A DNA stretch of 64,000 nucleotides, taken from NCBI GenBank assembly GCA_026260175.1, contig JAKCWW010000550.1:1-64000 (forward strand), written 5' to 3'. Position numbers and translations under genes: made by a program. Below the pieces are notes generated by a model. The model had not been told where the DNA came from and searched no databases. It saw only the letters and a program-made list of their open reading frames with translations. Source of the stretch: Reticulitermes lucifugus. Its lineage: Eukaryota > Arthropoda > Insecta > Blattodea > Rhinotermitidae. This document shows positions 36,101-49,183 of the stretch, one piece after another; within the stretch, counting starts at the first letter, position 1; every line of letters starts with the position of its first letter.

Positions 36101-39100
36101 TTGACATCCTTACATAGATGTCTGTGTTTTTCTTCTCCCCCATCAAAGCCACATGTTCAACCCATCTTAACCCCATAGATATCAGATGGCATTTATAAAT
36201 TTTAAAGTTCCTTGTTATTTAATATGCTTCATTCTCCACTTCACCTCATTTAGTTTTAAACAGTTATATTCCACAGTTATGTCTTAATGTGTATTCCATG
36301 AATTTTTAAAGTGAATTATGATCTTGCATGTGTTGTATAAAACTCGGGGTTACATGCCCATGGCAGGATGTTCATTATGGAGATCTTTTTGTTAAATTTC
36401 TGTGCTTTAAATCTATTAGATATATGTAAACCCACCATGAACAGAACAGCTGAACTGGTTGCTAAAAACCTCCATGCTTTGCTCCATGTAGGAAGATATG
36501 CCTCTTTCTCCATTGTCACAGGGTTCATGCGGAAAGTTTTTACTGAGGTCTCAAACTCAGGTCGTGGTTCTTCATCTTCTTCAACATTTTGTAAGTCCCA
36601 CTCCCACACAATGACTGCTTGTTGTCTTTTCCACATCTCTAGAAAAGTTGTTGCTGAAACATACCCATGAGTTTGTAAGTTTAATGTGAACCGATCTGTG
36701 TATTTATGTCTTCTGTGTTCTTGGCACATAAAATATGTACACAAAGCCATCATGTTGATGTGTTCATATGCATGTTTCATCTCCCAGATGACTGGGTAGG
36801 TTTTGATAAATGTTTCTTCTGGGGTCTATACTAAAATTTGCTGGGTGAATTTTATTTTTATCTGTGTGTGTGTGTGTGTGTGTGTGTGCGAGCGCACAAA
36901 TGAGCATGTGCGCATGTATGTAAAAATGCCTAATTCACAGGATGATTAAAGTTTTCTGTATTTTGGATTACATGCAGTCCTTGGTCAATGTTTCCCCAAA
37001 GATTTGATAACTTTGTTTTCACTGACTGCTGACAGGATATTCAGTGGCCAAACTTCTCTGTATTTTAATTAATCCTTTAGGAAGAATGCTATGTTCTGTG
37101 TTGTGATTTTCAGGAATGTAATACAAACTTTAAACAAGGACTTACTGTAATTTTTACAGATGATACTTTATTTTTTTGTTTGATGGCAAAGGCTATAAAT
37201 TTGTACAGGTGTGCAGTATACTAATTATTGCTTTTGCGTGCTATGTTTATAGAGTGTAATACCTCTACTGCTCATTTTCTTTACTCTCTTTATGTCTATT
37301 TATGCAATGAATGAACACCAATTCCAAGGAAATGTAAAATAATGTGGATAGCACTTGGAATCTCAGAAATGTAATTCATTTGATATATGTTGCATGCAAG
37401 AGAACCAATACTTACCCCAGAAGGACATGAATATGGCAAAGAAGACTGTTGCAGGATTGTCAAATAGATATGTAATCTGAGCAAAGACACACGAAGAGTT
37501 GAGTTTTTGGTAGTCACACACTTTATCACACAGGGGACACATGATTATGTTTCCAGTGGTGTTGGGGTTACATATCTCCATACTGAAACAAATTATGTTA
37601 ATACACTGATGTCTTTATTGCATTTAAAAGAGTCTGTAAGATTTCAGTGTTGATTCCAATGTTAAATTTTTGGTGGTGTGTGTGGTTTGCAGTTGTGTAA
37701 TTTGAGAGATGGGCTCATTCCATCAGGCCCAGTTATGTAGGATGACTAAAAATGATATGACCATGACATGTGTAATGATCTTTGTTAATGTATTTTAATT
37801 CTGGTAAATAATTACTGATGTTTCAAAGGACTGTAGTTTCTTCATTTTCAGGGTCAAGCTTGATCCTGAAGATGAAGGCAGTATGATCCTTTCAAGTGTC
37901 AGTAACTATTTACCAGTTGAAATGGCATAACAACCCAGAAGGCTTGAATCTTCAACAACATTGCTGTGAGAACCTCAGCTCTTTCATAAGCTTATTCTGG
38001 ACTCAATGATTCCATTTTGGACATAAGGTACTGTCAGTATGATCACTTAACATCTGCATGTTGGTGAGCATTGAATAAAAACTACTCCATGCTTACAAGG
38101 CAAAATTTGTACTTTTGATAAAGGTCTTCCACATTTACAATGAATAATATTGCAGATATTCCCAACAGGAACATACAGTTGTAAGCTATACCTTGGAATA
38201 TTGTCACTGGAATTCATGGAGAGGACGCCATAGAAGAAGCAGAGCAGACCAACAGCAGAGGCAGGGATAAGCATTTTTGTATAGAAACCAAGCCAGGCAA
38301 AGTAGAGGCCTATCTTCTCACCAAAATACTTTTTGATGAGCCATAGTGGTTGCTTCTTGCACCATTTGCTTGGACGAGCCCATTCAGTGTAGAGTAACTG
38401 CAAGCAAAATGTTATAGGTAATGGTGTGGGAAATTTGAGTACCAACTGAAATTCTGATTCTTTCTGCAGTTGTCACTTTCCTGATTATTATCAAAGTGCA
38501 CATCTTTCTGCACTTATGTGCATAGGTGATATTCACCTATGTACATCATATTCCAGTAATTTGTGACTGTCCTTGAACTTTTGATACCTTTTAAATCCCT
38601 TGAACAGGGACACGGTTTTTCATGCACTGTCCAGGACATCTGCAGCACCTCCACCACATGTTTTCAGTCACTGAAACTATTTGATGTCTCCACACTGATG
38701 TTCCCACACAATACATTTCTCTTTGGACCTATCTCATAAGTGAGCAATAAAATTGCACTGTGTGTTGATGTGACATGCAGAATTTAGCCTATATCATAAT
38801 GTTTCTGTATGCACTTCTGCACTAACAAATGTAACAGAGATAAAAGGTATTGGAAAATACTTCTTTAAAATTAGATTCAAACTGGAAAATATCATTAAGA
38901 TGTGGTTTTTATTGGAGGCTACCAGGGAATAGAATGAGAAACTAATAAAATTGTTGGAGAGAAGAAGAAAGATTATAATGGTAGAGTAATGGTAGTAGTA
39001 TTGTAGTGTGGGTAGTAGAATGAGGGCATAGACTAATGTAATTAGGTATGTATTTAATAAATCTGTGCTCTGCAAGAACCTGATGTTTATGGCTGTGGAT

Positions 39101-42100
39101 TTATGCAAAGAATGAGCTGCAACTCAATAAATAAAATAAGTAAATAAATAAATAAACTTCTGCACTGAGAGAACCTGTGGCAGTGAGTGAGATGGATATA
39201 TGACTTAATGATATATAAATATTTGAAAAGAGGTCATTGTGGCCTAGATAAATGTATTACCTTAAATCTCTCCTAGACAGACTGAAGAAGACCTTGACAA
39301 ACTTCAGGTAGAAGAGCTGGTGTGTCAGCTAAGATTCAGTGTAATTACCTTCCACAGTCAAGTCTGCACTATTATCATTAGCATTTAGCAGCCAGGTTTT
39401 TGCTGCAGCTGGAGCACTGTTCAATTTAAATGCACACAGCAGGACAGCGTTTTCCCTTTTGGGTGAAAAGGATGTGCATTTAATGAGACAAAATGTCCTG
39501 TTCGACCATTGAAGGTTAATCATCCTGCTCAGTAACTGGGTACATCACAAAAAATAGACATGTGCTTCGCTCCAGACACTGATTGACAGGAACTACATAA
39601 CTTAAAGTAACAAATACAGATTTACAAGAATTTGTACTTGTGATTTTGATGTTATATTGTGATTACCTCTCTGTCCAAGCTGACACCATTCTGTGTGTCT
39701 GGATTGTGGCTTCCTTCGTGCAAGGGGAAGGCAGCAAGGTATGTGCCATTGTTGAGCAGTCGTCTGATGCCAGCCTGCAATGAATTATCCAGTGCTTTAT
39801 GAAGCAAGCAATTTCAGATATACCTATGAATGTAACTCTGTTAAAGAGACCTAATACCAATGGTAAAATTAATCCTATGATCTTGATGGGTCACACATTT
39901 CTTTAGTATTTGGGAGGTGTTATTAACCCTTTGATGAGGGTGGCAGTTGCATTCACATGTAAGTGAAAATGGTCTAAGATGAATTTAAATGTGTAGAAGC
40001 ACTACATCTTAGCACTGTGTAATTAGGTAAGATTTCTACTTCTTACCTTATCACTGTCATCATACTTGGCCCTCATCATAATCTGCCACACCACCTGACT
40101 CCTTTGGGCTGCTGTGAAGAATGTTTCACGATCTTTGATGATAAATCTACACAATATAAAAGAGATTGTCAGGCATATGTTGAAAACAGTCTGTTGTGTT
40201 TTATATTTCTTGTGAACATTCTTATTAATTATAACCCCATGAATCCTCCCTTAAAATGTAGTCCATGGCCTGGAAACTGTTTTTAACCTCGTCCTTACCA
40301 GTGCAAATTGAATTGATTGGGCACTTTTCATATACCATGATCTGTTGTGGCTGGTGCTCAAAATAGGTGTCTTCAATTTTGTAACTTATAATTGTGTTAA
40401 AATATGGCACTACCATACAAAGTATTTTATTTTCAACACTTTCTGCCTCATGTCTTTGGCACAGTGCATGGTTCTTTTTTAAGAAACAGAATAGAAATTT
40501 CGAATATGCTGTTGCATTAATGAAGATGATTTAGTGGTCATGGATGCTTTAAAAAGCTCAGCAAGTTGAAATGTTAGATCAGTTACTTACTGCTCTTCTT
40601 TATCCTGCCTGTATGTTGCTGTGTAGAATGAAGGTTCTTTGGCTATTCGAGTGTGGTCATACTCGAAGATCTTCATGAATTTATGAGGCAGCAAGCTACC
40701 ATTCTTATTTTCTAGATCCTCCTCCACTTCCTGTAGAATATAAACACCCAGTATTTAATGTTTTGAATGTTGCTGCCAGGCATTTCTTTCATAACACATA
40801 GTTTTCACATAATGCATTTAGATTTCCAGATTATATCTGTGTATAAAATTCATCAAAATACGTGGATTGTATAAATCACGTTTATTTGACGAGTGGGCTG
40901 TTTATGTCTATATGTGTATCAAAAAAGGGTGCAAAAAAGTTCAAGTCTTTGGGCTGTGATTTATTGTTATAACCTTGATGAAGGTTGGACAGAGCGTTAG
41001 GTGAATTTCAGCAAATGTGTGGAACTATGAAACAAACTCTCCACAACGGAACTAGTAGGGACATAAAATTAAAATCCTATGACATGATGGCTGCTCTTAT
41101 ATGACTGTGAGGATTTGGCACTTAATAGAGCAGATAAAAGCAGAATTGAAGTGGGGTGATTGATGATGATGTATACCAGTTCATTTCCACCCTTGGGCAA
41201 TCTTACATCTACTGCCAGTAAATTTAATCTATACTTTGCTAAGTCTTTTGCATTCGTTTTCAATGAACCTGTCATGTAGAGACTCCTGACATCAAAGTTC
41301 CAAATATGTTTACTTTCCAGTGTGTGGGTCATTCCTAAGAATATGTCAAATCTGAGGACTCCTGGTACATTCTGTAACTTGCTGGCTTTTTGTGATGAGA
41401 AGTTGTAGCCCCTTACCCAGCCCCCAGATCAGTGGACCACTCTTTTTCAGTTATCCACGATTACTTATTCAGTATATTCACAGCTACTGTCCATATGTGG
41501 ATGTCTTTTCCTCCATTGAGAACCTGAGGACACACCATACCATGGTGATGAGGAATGTATTTAACATGGAAACTTAAATAATATAAATGATAAAGTAGTG
41601 TTTGGTGGGAACTACCTTCATCTATTCTTTACACCTTTTTAGTATTGTCATCTTGCTGCTAGTAAAGTATGTATAGAAAGCTGAACGTGTTATGGAAACA
41701 TTAGTTTTGTCTTTGTGAATGTATATTTAGGATGTTACATCAATTCAGGAGTTTTAAAAACTCAGTGCAGTGCTCACTTACATGTAGTGGCCATCCACCA
41801 TATTGTCTCAGCTTCAGTCCTAAATTTGTATGTGCTCTTTACCTCACACATTCTCTTCTACATGTTTAATATTCATATGGTGCTCAGTAAAAATACAAGA
41901 TGCAAATTCCAGTGCAAATATCTGGTGATTATAAAGATGGTGCTAGTTTTCTGTACAACATGCACGTCTGCAGCCAGTATTTTTAATCACTACAGAATTG
42001 AGGAGTAACTGTCTTCTAGGATGTGACACTGTGTGATCCGGTAGAAATTTACTGGCATTTCAGAATTGTGGTGATAAATTAAATACGAAATTGTATCAAA

Positions 42101-45100
42101 TTGCGAATCCACAAAATATCCCCAATATGCAGTAAACGTGTACCTCAGTCTGTATAGTACTTTTGTTCTTACTGTAAATTTTGAAATTTTAAATGCAAAT
42201 CTCTGATTTATACTCTGGTCATGAACACAAAATTCAGAAAAGTGTATAGAATTAAGTAATATAAGGGTGACATTAGATTCCATATGCTTTGTTCTGTCTT
42301 CCAGCTCATATGTACAGGAATCTGATTGTCTGGGAGCAAGACTTCTGTGTCATATGTCCTGGGTTCGTGATCAGCCACATCCAATGTGAATATATCCATA
42401 TCTAGTTTAAATCTCTCATCTGTGACATACAGTCTTTAGTGGGAATAGCAGGCCCCTCTCACAGTTCAGTGTGTGTGTTAGGCTGTAGGTTTTCGATACC
42501 ACTCACCTTCTTCATCAACACTGTACTGTGAATACATTCTATAGTTGTGTCAATCCCAGAAGTTGATTCCGTCACCCTTGATAGATGGACATGTGTCAGA
42601 AAGATTAGAAGGTCATAACTGGAGTTTCTGATAATTTCCCTTTTTTTTATGTTGCAGTATATACAGTAGAACCCGGATAAGAAGTCCCAGCATAAGAAGT
42701 TTTCCCCTGTAAGAAGTCTGATTTTTAAAGTCCCNNNNNNNNNNNNNNNNNNNNNNNNNNNNNNNNNNNNNNAGTCTTCCCGCTTAAGGAGTCCCTAATC
42801 CTCTGGTCCCTTGAAAGACTTCTTAACAGGGTTCTGCTTTACCTCTTGCTAACATTATTGAGTTTTTGTGCATTTATTATTAAAGAAACAAATTATTTTC
42901 ACTTTATTAAGGAAGATGTGAGGGAGAATGCTTTCTTTATTTGTGTTTGGTGAGGTTTTTCAACCTTTTGCATGAAGAACATTCAAAGCAAGCCACATGC
43001 AAGCACACTGTTGTTACACTTACCCAGGCTTTACCTAGGCTTATGAATCTCTTGTTTTAGTATGGAAGTAGCAGTGGAAAGAAAAACAAATGAAAGAGAA
43101 ACAGTCATTATGAGCACTCACACGCATATGTACAAAGCTGAAAATGTTGAAAAAAGTTTGTCAGAGAACAAGCATCACCCGGTGAACCAGTAAATTCTGA
43201 AAGAATAGGGACAATACACCACCTTGAGTACAGCTCTTGGTCCCTCTCTCGTTGTGACAAAACACTGGCCATGGAAATAACATACAGAGGAATTAGACCC
43301 TGGAAAGGAACTCCTGAACATACATAACCTACATACCTTACTTGTTGAGGAATTTTAAATTTGTGGTCTTTTTAATGTGTGCAGATAAGTGATACATTCC
43401 TCACATACAGTTTGTAACAAGTGTCATGTGTTTCAGTTTGATTTACTAACTTTTGTGTTTATAATTATAGAATTAGCAACATCAGAAGGTACTGTTCTTC
43501 TGTGTGAGCTAATGTTTGTCCTCTTCCTCCTGAGTTAGCCTGTAGACTCACTGCCATAAAGCTGTGTTTTGATCTGTGACTGTATGAGCATTGGAAGGCT
43601 GGAGTGTGAAATAGGATAGAATTTGTTCTAACCTAATAGTGCCCCAGAATTTTGTGTAAGGTCTGTGAGACATTGTATTTTATCAACTTTGAGGGTCAGG
43701 GCTTTGGGTTTGAGTTGTCTGTATCATAGACAGATGGTTGTCCATACAGGTACAGCTGCATACCCAACAACAGGTATCACAACTTTCAGTTTCAGCAAAA
43801 GCCCCCCTACCACACAAGACAGCTATTTCTTGAAGAGATTTTGAGAATAATCTCATGACTAGCATATGTACAGTGGCAAACCATGTTGACAAACATTTTT
43901 TAGCACACCAGAGTTAAGAAAGCTTGGGATGGTGGTGTTTTCATAATAGTGTCAGTGTCAAGAAGCAGTGACAATTTGTTTTTCTGTGTTATGAGACGTT
44001 CTGATCACTGTGACCTATACATGTAACTAAGTTCAGGTGTACTTGGGAAAGTGGTGTTCGGTAACATAACAGAGTGTTACAGGGTGGGATGATTGTCCAA
44101 GAGGTCATTAGAAGGTGTGCTACTGATGGAAGCTACAATTCCTGTACTGAGATTTTGCCACAAGCATCAGATGTGTTACTGTGGTTATGAATGCACTACA
44201 GAAACAATTCAGTAAACTGAACTTGGTCAGTAAAATTAATTACCACTCCAACTTTCATGGTACCACGTCTGCTTGTGCTTCTTTGAAACCTCAGTAACAT
44301 TTGTTTTTTGCATCACAAAATGCAGTTGTTTACCCAACCTGTTTGCTGATAAATTATTGTGTTGACAGGAGTAATTCAGTAGTACATTTTATACAACATT
44401 ACTGTGTATACTAGTAGAATTTGTGGATATTGGTGGGAAAGTTCTGGAAGCTTGCTTGTGTGCCAGTTCAGTGTTGTACTATATATACAGGGAGCTTTTT
44501 GTAGAGCGTTTTTTAAGTTGGTGAGCCTCCCAGGTGGCACCGGAGTGGCTTACCAACTTATATCAGAAATTTCACTGTATAAAATTCTGTTATGACCATA
44601 TGAACTATGGAAAGTTTTAATTTATATTTTGTGACGTATTAGCACATACTGTATTTTGATGCAGTGCGTCATGTACAATGTCTATAGACTGAGGATTTTT
44701 ATTACCTTAATTGGCATCTTCATGTTCATGACCTCAGCATACCGTGTCAGGGCCTTCCAGGGAACATGCACTTTCAGGAAGAACTTTTCCCGGTCAAATG
44801 CCATCTAGGGAGGGAAATGTTTGGGGTTAGAGAAAAGACTTCCGTGCTTAGATCAGTATGGTTAGTTGTGACTTCGGATGAACAGTGCATCAGGCTGCAA
44901 GATATTACATTTATTTAATTTATCTGTGTTATTAATTATGCTGACTTTTACACATGTACAGGCTTTTTGGTCCCATGGGTAGAGTTATTGCAGGGTGTGG
45001 GAGTAGCATTATCTAAATAGAGCCCATTTGTGAAACATTGTTTTTAAATATAGAACTAGGGCAGTGGGCAGCAACTAATTGAGGTTTGGGCTTTTCCTTA

Positions 45101-48100
45101 GTGTCGGTTTTGATATTTATCTTTGTGCTAAAAATGAGGCCATTTCTTATTTATACTCTTCCCCAAATAGAATAACAATCCATAATTTATTCAAACATTG
45201 CTGTTTGTATTGATAAGCATTTAGCCTTATCCCATGAAAAACCTGGTGTTAACACAGTAGGGCCAAACTGTATTGTTTTACACACAGAACTAAACAATAC
45301 ATTGTATCATATCATATAAACCTTTAAGCAAGGTGTAGAATATAGACTTACAGAATACATAAATTTAATCCTTAATCCTTGACATGAACTAGAGCAATGT
45401 TACTATTCTCCTTTGTTATAGCAACAGCTACCTCTCTTCAGGAACATCGTGACTGAGTGCCTGCACACCTATTTAGTATTCCAGATTTAGATCTTAGCCC
45501 AGATACCAGCTATCGTGACCAAGGTTTTCACTGTTTCCCCCAATCCCTCCAGACAAATGGCAGGATAGTACCTAAAGTTTGATTGTGACCACATCCAGAG
45601 CCTTTCCAGTTCACTGTTCATTGATCATCCCGTGACATGGTGCCATATAATCTTAACAATTCATACAGTCAGTAAATAAACTAATAATAAAACCAGTACC
45701 ATTTTCAGATCTTGGGCTGCCTTTAAAAATCAAGCTGACCAAGCCTCTTTTCCTGTTCATTTAATTTTTTCGTAAGGATTTTTTGCTCTGTAGTGGAGAA
45801 GTGTTGCTATCCTTTCAGTGTGTCCACTGTTATTATTTCAAGATGGCGTGTCTAGTTTCAAATAGTGAAAGTCTTTTTATCTCATATGAGTAAAAAGTTA
45901 TTTTATACTGATATACAGTCTGTTGAAAATTCAGCGAGAAAGTTTGACAGTTCCCAGATTTCCACAAATAACCCTCTCAGTGACTACTAGCCCTTGAGGG
46001 AGGCTGTGAAATCACAGTTTTACTAAATATGCAGGCCATAAACCTGAAACATTTATTAATGACAGCTTGACAGAATAAATGGGGCTTCTACCTGGAGATT
46101 ACTTATCAGCAGAGGTCAAGGCAGCAATACAGACCAAAGCACAGGTAACTCCTGACTCCGTCTTAATGACAAATTGTTTTTGGCAGTTTCTCTCACCTGG
46201 AGTATGTGTTTGTAACTAGGAATGACGTGCTATGTGAGGGCAGAATAATGACAGAATTTCAACTCTCAGCTAATTTGTCAGTTTTTAAAGGTCAATGTCT
46301 CAATTTTACATACCAGACTTACTTACCTGCTTACCCTCAAGTTCCAGTTCTAGTCCTTCCTTTACTAGGCTCTCCTGAAAAACCGTTCGCATCTCCCTCC
46401 TAGTGACCTCTGCTAATGTCATCACACCATAGTCCTCTTCTTCATAAACTAGTACCATGTCAATGCGCCGTTTTCCATCCCTGAATAACAGGGTGTCTGT
46501 GTCTGGAAGCTGGAGAAAAAAACATCATTAAAAGTGTACTGATTACATTCCTGAGGTTGTAGTCATTTGAGCTTGAAGCAACCTTATTTTGTTCCTTCTG
46601 TTTAGATTGGTGTGATTGGCCATTGCTTTAAAGTGGTTATTAGCTCCCATGCTCTTGACTGGCTTTGACTCTTGGCTCATATACTAGCTATCATGACTTA
46701 TGTGTGTGATTTTCTGTGATTCCCCCTGACAAGTGGCCATTTCTTTGCATGTCTGCCTGGTTATTCGTCACAGTCATCTTGTAATATGCAGATGACAAAG
46801 CATTGTTAAATAAATGAAGGACTAAATAACTGGATTTATCCTTATTTTATTTATAATGCAGTACATGTAGCACAAAGATGAGAGATTTATGGTATCATGC
46901 GTGTGTGTGTGTGTCTCTCACTTGTAACTATTGAGTATGTTAGCCAGTTTTCATGAAGCATTGTGTGATGGTTTCGCCACTGAAAGCCATTATTTTGAAA
47001 AGTTTTTTTTTCAGTACCCTACGCTGTTGTTACGGTTGCTCCAGTTTTCAATTTTTAAAGATTCCTATGTTGCATTTATAACAGCTAAGAATTTAAGAGC
47101 AGGATTATCTTCATGCAGCATTTAATAAAAATGAGGAATTTTCTCCTAAGGGGGTGCATGTACACACACACACATATTATCTATGTTGTTGGCATAAATG
47201 TTGGGTTCCTTTCATCGTCAAAGCTTTCTTTCCCAACCAAATTTGTCCAAAAAGAAATCTTGTATTTCCAAACATTCCAAGAGAGATTTTAAGTTGTAAA
47301 CAATGTTACCCTAAAAGGTCATTTTTCCTGCTAGAAAATGAATAACTGCTTTCTACAGCTCCCTTTAGTGACCTTTAAATAAACCTTCTGGCCCTCCATA
47401 TGAAAAGAGTTTTTTGAAACTTGAAGCGCCTTGAAATTTAACTGTGGTGTCTGCACATTACTGAACTTTTGTACTCTGTCAGAGCATGTTTGTGACTGAC
47501 TTATTTCCTTTTGTTGCAGTATCACCACGGTTTTGGCAGGAAGTGTGGAATGTGATACCAGTGCTGTAATAGCTGAGCATCTGGTCTGGCAAGTGAGATA
47601 AACTTTGGAAGTGTGGTAATGTAGGGATTAATGACTGGGCTTTTTTCAAGCAGGAATATTTGTACTCAGAATTTTCAGAACATTCCTTTCTTTTGAAGTA
47701 ACCTGTATGCTAACAGTCCTCTGTCTTTGTTATTAAGAAGAAAGGAAATTTGAGGGGAAGAGAGATGGAGTGCGAAGGCTGCTTCCATGAGGGTATTTGT
47801 CTGTCAGCATGCCATTTTGATAGAGTCAGGCCCATCATATTGCACTGTTTATATGTGAAATTGCTGACTTAACTTTACACTGGTGTAAGGTAAAGGTAAT
47901 GTCCCTCTGCATGCCATGAAGATGTATCGGGGTAGCAGAGGTATAGCTGCACTCATTGTTAACTTCAGCGCTAGATGGAGGTGAGTGGTGGGCTTCACTC
48001 CTCAGTCACATTATGCCCAGTACCTATTGTGTAGGAGTCTATGTGGGCCCCATGGTTGGTCTGGATGCTTTAGAGAAGGGAAAAATATCTTGCCCCTATT

Positions 48101-49134
48101 GGAAATTGCACCACAATATCTTGGACATCCAGCCCTTAGCCTAGTCACTATACTGACTATGCTGTCCAGACTCACACTGGCTTATATTCTGTTATACCCA
48201 TACATATTAACATTAAGGTCATCCTTCACAGAGAGGATGCTGTGCACCAAGTAATTGTTATTATTGATACTTACTTTTGTCTGTTTTTAGCGAGTCTATT
48301 TTGTCATTTATGTAATTTAGTTGGACTATTAGTGATTTATTTTGTGTGGTTGCCAGTGAAATGAATAGTAATGAATAGGGTTCTCTTCCTTTTGACTTAT
48401 TCTCCATTTTCAACAGAGATGACACTTAAAGTATTTAAATATGAAGATTATTGTAATTGCCTGGAGGTAATTTAACTTTGCTATGAAGTTTAAATGGAAA
48501 TAGTAACATTTTTGGTGGAATTGCTTGTTAATTTTATATCACTGACGTCTGATATATGAAATGTGAGTCCAGGAATAGGTTTGGTTTAGGCTTTTGTGGG
48601 CATGTTTTGCATACACAATTTGCCTGAAACTCAGTTTGCTGTATAATTAGATATTTTGATAATTTACTTTATTGTTGAAGTAGTGTATCCGCTTCTGATA
48701 CTCTGTTGTGGTTTTGTACATCTGAAACACTATCAGCTTTAGCAAAAAAATTTAACACCACTTTGTCACTATTCAGATTGAATTGTTAGATTATGTTTTA
48801 GCATGGAAGCCAGATCAAGTCCCAGAGAGTATATGTGAGGAAAATAGTATTTGTTATTGTTCTTATGGTCTGAAGTGTGTCCAGTCTTGTATTGCATGAA
48901 TACTGAGGTTAAAGGTTCGTATTCCACTGTGTCTGCGTTTCTCTGTTTTGTTGCCACATATAGAGGCAGTGTGATGGACCATTCTCCCATCTAGGCAATC
49001 TTAATGCCTGAAAGGGTTCATTGTTTGGAAATTTATTTTTAGCAAAGGACCATATTGCATATTGTGGATCTGGTTATCGATGATGCTTCTGTGTTTACTG
49101 ATACACTAGTATTAATTTCACAGTAGGTTGTGTG

Positions 49135-49183
<49 letters not shown>

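Noticed and set aside
46334-46342. Upstream tandem donor GAGG|GTAAGC in the anoctamin exon at 46327-46509
   Set aside because: Its use would shift the frame into the next exon. The second donor, CAG|GTAAGT, keeps phase 0.
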